Assembly: GCF_019059575.1 (NCBI RefSeq)
Contig: NW_024883454.1
Span: 1 to 64,000 of the forward strand
Direction of reading: 5' to 3'
Origin: Amphibalanus amphitrite
Lineage: Eukaryota > Arthropoda > Thecostraca > Balanomorpha > Balanidae
DNA length: 64,000 nt
Program-made: the position numbers and the translations under genes
In this document: one piece after another, positions 57,344-64,000 of the stretch
Position numbering within the stretch: position 1 is the stretch's first letter
How the letters are laid out: every line of letters begins with the position of its first letter
The notes under the pieces: model-generated
Database searches by the model: none
Seen by the model: only the letters and a program-made list of their open reading frames with translations
Told to the model about the DNA's origin: nothing

Positions 57344-60300
57344 GTACCCCCTCGCCAGACATGTCGCGGACAAAAGTTACATGGCGATATCTTACCGGAG
57401 GTCGTATGACGCGGCCGGAGCGGGTCGTCCGTAGTATCGGCTGAGGCTGCAATGGTGCAGCGTCAGCCTGAGCGACGGCTGCAGGGCGATTTGGTGCGTC
57501 TCCGTAGATCAGAAGCTCCGGGCCGCTGGGCTCATTGCTGAGCGGTGGCGCGGCCGGCGGGCCGCTGGACTGAGTACCGTGCGGCTGCACAGTCGGCAGG
57601 TCAGGCTGTCGATGACCGGATTCGTCTGGCGTCTCCAGGAAGGCGGCCTTACACCGGTCGATGCTGATGACTTCCTTTTTCTGTCGACGGTCGATGGTGA
57701 TGGTTTTGGTGGTCCTTTCGGTAACCGGGAACGGTCCGTCGTATGGAGCGTCCAGCGGGTAGCGGTGACAGTCCCTGCGCACGAAGACGTGTGTCGCCGT
57801 CTGGAGTGCCGTCGGGACGTACGTGGCGCGCTGGACCGGACGTGGGAGTGTCGGCCGCACCTGAGACATGGCGCGCTTCAGGTCTTGTACGAAACCGGCC
57901 GGTGATGCTGGTGAGGCTTGGCTGCTGGTGAAGAACTCGCCGGGAAGCCGCAGTGAGGAGCCGTACACCAGCTCGGCTGACGTCGCCTGCAGGTCCGCCT
58001 TGATGGTGGAGCGTATGCCCAGGAGCACCAGCGGCAGCACGTCCGTCCATGACGTAGCCTGGTGTGCACGGAGGCTGGCCTTCAGCTGGCGATGCAGGCG
58101 TTCCACCATACCGTTGCAGGCCGGGTGGTAGGACGTCGTCCGAGTTCGCTGGCAGCCCAGGAATCGCTGTAGCTCCGACCAGAGGGCCGACTCGAACTGG
58201 GCGCCTCGGTCCGTCGTGATGATGGACGGAACGCCGAATCGGGCGACCCAGTGCTCGAGGAAGGCGCGGGCGACCGTGGTGGTGCGGATGTCCGGCAGAG
58301 GGATGGCTTCTGGCCACCGAGTGAACCGGTCGACGCACGTCAGGAGGTACGAGTGCCCTCTTGACGGAGGCATCGGGCCGACGAGGTCCACGTGGACGTG
58401 GTCGAAGCGTTGCTGAGGTGGCTGGAAGGTGCCGACGTCAGACTTGGTGTGCCGGCCGATTTTGCAGCGCTGACAGGCGAGGCAGGTTCGGGTCCAGCGG
58501 CGCACGTCGCGATCCATACCGGGCCAGACGAACCGCTTAGAGACGAGCTTGACGGTGGCCTCGACGCCAGGGTGCGACAGGTCGTGCAGAGCCTTGGCGA
58601 AGGGCCGGCGCAGCGCCTCTGGGAGGACCGGCCGAGGCGATCCGGTGGACTCGTCGCAGAGCAGACGGAGTCCATCGCCGACCGGAATGTGGCGCAGGCG
58701 CAGTGAGGTGTCTAAGGCCTCGAGGTCTTCCAGCGAGCCGTCTTCGGACTGGGCCTTGGCGATGGCAGTGAAGTCGGCGAGCGGGGGTCGCGGCTGGGCC
58801 ACCATCGAGACCGTGCGTGACAGCGTGTCGGCGACCACGTTGTCCTTGCCAGGCACATGGCGGATGTCAGACACGAACTGGCCGATGTAGTCCAGGTGGC
58901 GGACCTCTCGTGGCGAGTAGCGGTCGGACGAGGAGCCGATGGCCGTTACCAGCGGGCGGTGGTCTGTAAAGACGATTGCCGACCGGCCTTCGATGGCGTG
59001 CTTGAAGTGCCGGACGGCCAGGTAGATAGCGAGCAGCTCGCGCCCGAAGGTGCTGTACTTCTTCTCTGCAGGTTGAAGCGTCTTGGAGAAGAAGCTTAGC
59101 GGCTGCCATTCGCCAGCTACGTGCTGTTGGAGGACGGCGCCCACTCCGCAGTCCGAGGCGTCGACGAAGAGGGCGAGCGGCGCGTCCGGGACTTGGTGTG
59201 CGAGATGTGTCGCCGTGGCCAGGGCGTCCTTGACGTTCTTGAAACGCTGCCGCGCCGAGTCTGTCCACGTGACAGGCGCTCTCGAGCGTTTTGCCTTGTG
59301 GGTGATTAAGGCGTGCAGAGGCTGCAGGAGCTCGGCTGCCTGGGGGATGAAGCGGTGGTAGTAGGCTACCATCCCCAGGAACCTCCGTAGCTGGGACTGA
59401 GTGGTCGGTTCCGGGAAGTCTTTGATGGCCTCGACTCGTCCAGGCAGCGGGCGGACGCCGTCGGCGTCTACCGAGTGGCCGAGGAACACCACCTGCTCCT
59501 GTCCCAGGACGCACTTGTGCCTGTTGACGACGACGCCGTAGGTGTTGAGGCGCTGAAGCACTTGGTCCAGGAGCTGCAGGTGGTGTTCGGTAGTCGGGCT
59601 GGCCAGCAGAATGTCGTCCAGGTAGACGAAGCAGCCCGGTATGCCGCGGAGGACCTCATCCATGAAACGCTGGAAGGTCTGCCCGGCGTTTCTGAGGCCG
59701 AACGGCATCCGAACGCATTCGTAGAGGCCGAACGGTGTCGTGATGGCTGTCTTGGGGACGTCGGCAGGTTCCACCGGGATCTGGTGGTAAGCCTTCACCA
59801 AGTCAATGGTGCTGAAGACGGTGCACCCATGCAGGTCGGCTGAAAAGTCCCGCAGGTACGGCAGCGGGTAGCGGTCTGGTACGGTGCGGGCGTTCAGCGC
59901 TCTGTAGTCGCCGCAAGGACGCCACTTGCCGGGTCTCTTCTTTGGCACCATGTGGAGTGGAGTTGTCCAGCTGCTGCTCGACGGTCGAATGATGCCTTGC
60001 TGGAGCATCTTGTTGAACTCAGCACGTGCGATTTGAAGGCGCTCCGGCGGGAGGCGTCGTGGCCGCTGGTACACCGGTGGACCCTTGGTGACGATGTGGT
60101 GCGTCACGTTGTGCTTCACCGGTGTTGGTCCAGGTTTTGGTGAGGTCACATCCGGGTACCGGGCGAGGACAGCTGCGAAGCGAGCAGCAGCCTGCTCCCG
60201 GACGAGACGCACTCCGATGGAGCACAGCTTTGACCGCTCGGCGCTGGCGCAGACGGTGCCGTCCCGCAGGAGACGTTGGTTGGCAACGTCCACGACGAGG

Positions 60301-60707
60301 TGATGTGCGGCCAGGAAGTCGGTGCCCAAGATGGGTGTGGTGACGTCAGTGACGAAGAATCGATGTTTCAGGCGGTGCTGCTGACTCAAGGTGACGTCCA
60401 GCAGGCAGGTGCCGTGCACCGCGATCGGTGAGCCGTTTGCCGCGACGAGCTGCTGGCCGACAGGAGCAGGGGTCAGCGTAGACCCGTTGGGCAGGCAGCG
60501 GCGAGGCAGCACGCTGACCTGCGCCCCGGTGTCGACTAGAAATTGCCGGTCCGTCTCCGTGTCCCTCACGAAGAGGAGTGGCGCGGCAGGAGGGGCGCCC
60601 GTGCTTTGCGCCATCAGCACGGGGCGCCTCAGTTTTCCGAGGCGATCCAGGAGCACGGCAACTTGCATCGGCGCGCTTGGGCGCCGAATCGCTGGTGGTA
60701 CCAACAC
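57339..60707 (-). CDS. Gypsy pol: protease, RT, RNase H, integrase
   Basis: The open frame is 1122 codons, entered by frameshift rather than its own ATG (the first codon is GTG). The aspartic protease motif is VDTGAQ (58-63). The RT has [13 protein letters not shown] (298-310) and YLDD (362-365). The RNase H is recognised by [11 protein letters not shown] (513-523) and FGRELLA. The integrase has the HHCC zinc site (H708, H712, C742, C745), the DDE triad (D774, D833, E869), and a GPY/F-type tail (YDGPFPV, 989-995). This is the standard Ty3/Gypsy order, with no domain broken and no envelope. Confidence 0.95.
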   Translation of the reverse strand: MLVPPAIRRPSAPMQVAVLLDRLGKLRRPVLMAQSTGAPPAAPLLFVRDTETDRQFLVDTGAQVSVLPRRCLPNGSTLTPAPVGQQLVAANGSPIAVHGTCLLDVTLSQQHRLKHRFFVTDVTTPILGTDFLAAHHLVVDVANQRLLRDGTVCASAERSKLCSIGVRLVREQAAARFAAVLARYPDVTSPKPGPTPVKHNVTHHIVTKGPPVYQRPRRLPPERLQIARAEFNKMLQQGIIRPSSSSWTTPLHMVPKKRPGKWRPCGDYRALNARTVPDRYPLPYLRDFSADLHGCTVFSTIDLVKAYHQIPVEPADVPKTAITTPFGLYECVRMPFGLRNAGQTFQRFMDEVLRGIPGCFVYLDDILLASPTTEHHLQLLDQVLQRLNTYGVVVNRHKCVLGQEQVVFLGHSVDADGVRPLPGRVEAIKDFPEPTTQSQLRRFLGMVAYYHRFIPQAAELLQPLHALITHKAKRSRAPVTWTDSARQRFKNVKDALATATHLAHQVPDAPLALFVDASDCGVGAVLQQHVAGEWQPLSFFSKTLQPAEKKYSTFGRELLAIYLAVRHFKHAIEGRSAIVFTDHRPLVTAIGSSSDRYSPREVRHLDYIGQFVSDIRHVPGKDNVVADTLSRTVSMVAQPRPPLADFTAIAKAQSEDGSLEDLEALDTSLRLRHIPVGDGLRLLCDESTGSPRPVLPEALRRPFAKALHDLSHPGVEATVKLVSKRFVWPGMDRDVRRWTRTCLACQRCKIGRHTKSDVGTFQPPQQRFDHVHVDLVGPMPPSRGHSYLLTCVDRFTRWPEAIPLPDIRTTTVARAFLEHWVARFGVPSIITTDRGAQFESALWSELQRFLGCQRTRTTSYHPACNGMVERLHRQLKASLRAHQATSWTDVLPLVLLGIRSTIKADLQATSAELVYGSSLRLPGEFFTSSQASPASPAGFVQDLKRAMSQVRPTLPRPVQRATYVPTALQTATHVFVRRDCHRYPLDAPYDGPFPVTERTTKTITIDRRQKKEVISIDRCKAAFLETPDESGHRQPDLPTVQPHGTQSSGPPAAPPLSNEPSGPELLIYGDAPNRPAAVAQADAAPLQPQPILRTTRSGRVIRPPVRYRHVTFVRDMSGEGVL
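57344..57358 (-). other. Polypurine tract
   Basis: On the element strand, GGCGAGGGGGTAC directly precedes the 3' LTR. This is the expected site for plus-strand priming. Confidence 0.6.
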
Positions 60708-61549
60708 AGCGTGTCGTCGTGCGGCGGCGTTGAAGGACGAGCCGGTGACGGGCGGCGTGACTGGCGAGACGCCTGGCGCGGCCGGGAACGGCTGCGGTCG
60801 CGTCGCACGGCGTCCTCGAGTCGTCGGTTACTGGCCTCCAGGCGCTCCATCTTAGCGACCAGGGAGGCGATGACGGTGTCCAGCGCAGGGGTTGCAGCTG
60901 GCGCTGGGGCTGTCACTGCAGCAGCGATGGGCGGTGCCGGCTGTGTGTACGGCTGTGCCGCGATCGCTGATAGCCGTGGGTCCGGTCCGCTAGCTTCCAG
61001 ATACCGGTCGGCCGCTTCTGCCAGTGCGTCAAGCGTGCTGTCGGCTGGCAGGAGGGCGAGGGCAGCACGGACGGGCTGCGGTAGCCGTTGTTGAAATAGG
61101 GTACGGAAGAGCTCCGTATCAACCGGGGCGTCCCCGGCTGCGGCTAGCTCGTTGCGCATTGAACGCAACAGCGCCGTCGGCTTCTGATCGCCGAGCTGTT
61201 GGCGGCCGAGCAGGGCTTGTAGTCGGTCGGCGCGTGACTGTGCCAGGCGGGCTTGGAGCGCCGCACACAGCACGTCAAAAGACCGAGATGACCGGATGAC
61301 GTCCTTGACCTGGACGGCGATGTTGGCGGGGAGGTTTGCAACGAGGAGCTTAAACCTCAGCTCGTCGGAGTCGACCCCGCTGACGTCGAAAGCGCACTGC
61401 ACCTGCAGTAGCCACAGGTCGGGCTCTTCCGGAGAGTATGGTGGTAGCCGGAAGCTAGCCATGGGCCGATGAGTTGACTCAGAGGCTGAAGCTGGAACGC
61501 TGGCCGAGTCTTGAGCTGCGGCGCCGGACTGTGCGCTGTCCGCGGGCAT
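60629..61549 (-). CDS. Gypsy gag
   Basis: The ATG at 61549 begins 306 aa. The central region contains [19 protein letters not shown], a capsid-like helix block seen in arthropod Gypsy gags. The C-terminus carries the Cys/His motif [18 protein letters not shown], a short variant zinc knuckle, then WIASEN and a stop. It overlaps pol in the -1 frame. A candidate slip site, GGAAAAC, lies at 60638-60632, immediately before the TGA, and a -1 shift there joins directly to pol ...KLRRPV. Confidence 0.88.
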   Translation of the reverse strand: MPADSAQSGAAAQDSASVPASASESTHRPMASFRLPPYSPEEPDLWLLQVQCAFDVSGVDSDELRFKLLVANLPANIAVQVKDVIRSSRSFDVLCAALQARLAQSRADRLQALLGRQQLGDQKPTALLRSMRNELAAAGDAPVDTELFRTLFQQRLPQPVRAALALLPADSTLDALAEAADRYLEASGPDPRLSAIAAQPYTQPAPPIAAAVTAPAPAATPALDTVIASLVAKMERLEASNRRLEDAVRRDRSRSRPRQASRQSRRPSPARPSTPPHDDTLCWYHQRFGAQARRCKLPCSWIASEN

Positions 61550-61577
61550 GACGAGAGGCTAAGGTCGAACAACGGAG

Positions 61578-61595
61578 ATCACGTCGGGGTCACCA
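61578..61595 (-). other. Primer-binding site, tRNA-Trp
   Basis: TGGTGACCCCGACGTGAT starts two bases after the 5' LTR. It is complementary to the 3' end of animal tRNA-Trp (ATCACGTCGGGGTCA plus CCA), from knowledge of that tRNA. Confidence 0.8.
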
Positions 61596-61597
61596 AT

Positions 61598-62577
61598 TGT
61601 CGTACTGGCGCTGTGGGTAGCGCGTGGCTGGACGGACGGTCTGTGACAATCTATTGATCTGTGGCTGATCTATTAGAGTGTCCGTCCGAGAGCCGTACGA
61701 CGGCTGACAGAGCCTGGAGGTCGCGAACTGGTGTGGTAACCGTTACGCCCGCCTGGGACGCCCGAGTCGGTACGGCACTTGCGGTGTCGTAACCGGATCG
61801 GCGGGAACCAGCAGAACGCTGTTGGACCGGCGGTGAAAGTCGGAACCGAGCACTCGCCCACCAGTGGGGCGTCTGGTCGAGCAGGTCTACCCGCTAAGGC
61901 AGCCTGAGCACGAACCAGTGGCAGGGTCCGATCAATGACCGTGGTCCGACCAGGGTGTCAGCGCAAGGGCCAGTCAGAGGCGTCTTTAAGGGCGCAGAAG
62001 CCCACCTCGGTCGACTGTGGCCGGTGCAACCTAGTCAGGTCGTTTGTGTGAATCTCCGTGTTCTTCCTTCGCCTCAGAGTAGCCGCTCTTCTCCAAATGC
62101 CCGAGCCGTTTTCTATGTGTATTTGTCTTGTAGCGAACAGCAGAGTCGAGACACGAATTGACAATGTCGCCGAAAACCGCGGTCACATGCTGGCCGTTCC
62201 TAGTACTACCAATATGCCCGCAGGCGCGGCGAGAGACAAGCTTAACGTATGAGTCACCGTCCGGCTGCCGGGAGAGCCCCTACCGCGACCTTTGCTCACA
62301 GTCATGACGTCACGACAATGGGCTCCTAAACGTACGGGCAGCGGCCGCCTCAGGGGTGCCGCCGTGACCTTTGCACGACACGTTCTATAGCGTATGGCAC
62401 AGCGGTTACTAGGAAGGTTGAGGCCAGCGGCAGGCCGGTTTACAAATAACAAACAAACTTGACGCTCAATTGGCAACAGGTAACAGATTGATTAATAAAG
62501 CGGTGACAATATAAATAAAAATGACAACATGAAATGACAAATCGCATAGATGACAAATCGCGTAGATGATCCCTACA
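61598..62577 (-). repeat. 5' LTR of the Gypsy element
   Basis: 980 bp, nearly identical to the other LTR. The two differences I saw are GACAG/GACAC near 61708 and CGCTCAA/CGCGCAA near 62465. Confidence 0.93.
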
Positions 62578-62859
62578 ACGTAAGTCGATGATATCAGCCG
62601 CGGGCCGGACGTCAGATGGTCGCGGGCCGGATCCAACCGTCACCCTCCTGGCCGGATCCGGCCCGCGGGCCGTAAGCCGACCCCTGACCTAGAAGGCCTT
62701 AAAATCGGGTATTAATCTCTGCGTCTCGTAACGGCGCACACGCTCGTTTTTTCCGCGACGCGCTAGCTTCACCAGTGGCGAAACGGCGATGGGGGGGGTC
62801 GTACCCGCCCCCCCCCCCCTCGGCCGGCGTGTATGTAGAAAACAAATAGGTCCGGCGAG

Positions 62860-63026
62860 CAGTAGTGGCGGAACACCTTCAATTAGGGGGGGGGGGGGCA
62901 CAGCACTGCCGACTTTTAGTCCCATTCTTTCCATGCAGTACGCCCATAGGGCTACTGTTAAAAGGCCAAAATTAAAGAGGGGAACGGTGCCCCGGACCCG
63001 GTGCCCTCGCCGTTCCGCCGCCTATG
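62860..63026. mobile_element. hAT-like MITE, family H, in the right arm
   Basis: This is the inverted counterpart of 55776-55938, flanked by CCGGCGAG (62852-62859 and 63027-63034), the reverse complement of the left copy's duplication. Confidence 0.8.
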
Positions 63027-63239
63027 CCGGCGAGGGTACAATCGAGATTATATTGTCATTCATCGACCGCGAAAAAAGAATGTCCGGGACACAAATGATA
63101 TGGAATGTTTCAATTCTCGGCTCCCAAATACAATAGCTTCACCTGACAGACCTCATCTACCTGACTTCAAAAGTTTCGATCATCCATTCCATGCATTAAA
63201 TTCGTCAATCACTTGATGGTCTGATATATTTCTTCATGG

Positions 63240-63861
63240 TTTTATTGAACCACATTTGTGGACGAATGTTTGCGGAGACGAAGATAGCGGAGACAAAGGT
63301 TTGCGGACGAAAATATGCGCAGACAAAGATTTGCGGAAGAAGATTTGCGTGGACGAAGAAATGCGTGGACGAAAAATGCGGACGAAGATTTGCGGACGAA
63401 GATTTGCGGACGAAGTTTTGCGGACGAAGATTTACGGACGAAGATTTGCGGACGAAGATTTGCCGGGACGAAGATTTGCGTGGACGAAGAAATGCGGACG
63501 AAGATTTGCGGAGACGAAGAAATGCGTGGACGAAAAAATGCGGACGAAGATTTGCGGACGAAGATTTGCGGGGACGAAGATTTGCGGACGAAGATATGCG
63601 CAGACGAAGATTTGCGTGGACGAAGAAATGCGGACGAAGATTTGCGTAGACGAAGAAATGCGTGGACGAAAAAATGCTTGACGAAGAAATGCGCGTACGA
63701 AGAAATGCGGATACGAAAAAATGCGCTACGAATATTTGCGCTTACGAAGAAATGCGAGACGAAGTTATGCGACACGAATAAATGCGCCGACGAAGATTTG
63801 CGGACGAAGAAATGCGGACGAAGAATTGCGCGACGAAGAAATGCCATACGAAGATTTGTCC
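63240..63861 (-). repeat. 14-bp tandem array (GACGAAGATTTGCG)
   Basis: Inverted relative to 54995-55560 and about 45 bp longer, with extra units near 63405-63450. The last 140 bases of the window, beyond it, show nothing recognisable. Confidence 0.9.
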
Positions 63862-64000
63862 TGGAATCGAAGACGACAGATATAAACACAGCAAATGCCT
63901 CAATGCTCAATGATATACTCAAGCATTACTTATGAGAGTCAATTTCAATGACGTCATCAACTTTAAAATGGATAGCATTCATCTGCTTCAAAATGTTTAC

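Larger units (their letters stand above)
56364..62577 (-). mobile_element. Complete Ty3/Gypsy LTR retrotransposon
   Basis: The element is 6214 bp with 980-bp LTRs (TGT...ACA on the element strand) and a 4-bp target duplication, ACGT (56360-56363 and 62578-62581). It runs 5' LTR, PBS, gag, pol, polypurine tract, 3' LTR on the minus strand. No envelope gene is present. The LTRs differ at only two positions that I noticed, and both ORFs are intact, so it inserted very recently. It sits in the loop of the large inverted repeat. Confidence 0.95.
62599..63861 (-). repeat. Right arm of the large inverted repeat
   Basis: This is the mirror of 54987-56204, with the 14-bp array on the outside (63240-63861, as GACGAAGATTTGCG). 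The flank CGAAGACGAC occurs just outside both arms (54970-54979 and 63868-63877), a possible 10-bp target duplication. Confidence 0.85.

Noticed and set aside
57649..58338. 229-aa minus ORF within the Gypsy pol region
   Set aside because: Alternate frame of the intact integrase region. No envelope-like features.
54987..63861. Large palindrome as an assembly artefact
   Set aside because: The arms differ in substitutions, array length and homopolymer lengths, so they are distinct sequences, though long-read confirmation would help.

Overview
The window is animal nuclear DNA, most likely from an arthropod and possibly a crustacean. It has multi-exon genes with GT-AG introns, small GC-rich exons, many DNA-transposon derivatives, an I-group LINE and a Ty3/Gypsy element primed by tRNA-Trp. 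I could not place the species.

Four conserved genes and one unknown exon are well supported. From left to right they are: an unidentified GC-rich first coding exon with one membrane segment (+, 5174-5975); the scavenger decapping enzyme DCPS (-, 14118-17211); the mitochondrial phosphatase PGAM5 (-, 23745-24662, one exon); the STE20-related adaptor pseudokinase STRAD (+, 26950-38677, six exons found); and a ZnT2-like zinc transporter of the SLC30 family (-, 41230-54720, eight exons, about 450 aa). These are unrelated housekeeping genes. I see no operon-like logic.

Mobile DNA fills most of the rest. (1) At least eight copies of a TTAA-targeting, non-autonomous family (A, B, C, D, F, G, K, L, M below) have poly-G/palindrome/poly-C hairpins at their ends and interiors rich in AGGTCA and TGACGTCA. 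Several are nested. (2) hAT-like MITEs have exact 8-bp target duplications. (3) STRAD intron 2 holds a TA-flanked transposon, which is itself split by a full-length LINE with a 15-bp target duplication. (4) At 54987-63861, just upstream of the zinc transporter, two inverted arms of about 1.2 kb made partly of a 14-bp tandem repeat enclose a complete, very young Gypsy element (two 980-bp LTRs, only two differences seen).

The points I find most unusual are these. Short tandem duplications centre on exon-intron junctions of DCPS, STRAD and the zinc transporter, and copy the splice site with a few exon bases into the intron. The terminal cassettes of the TTAA family differ between elements but match at three places within each element. 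The LINE's two ORFs lie in the same frame, separated by one TAG and with no ATG to start ORF2.
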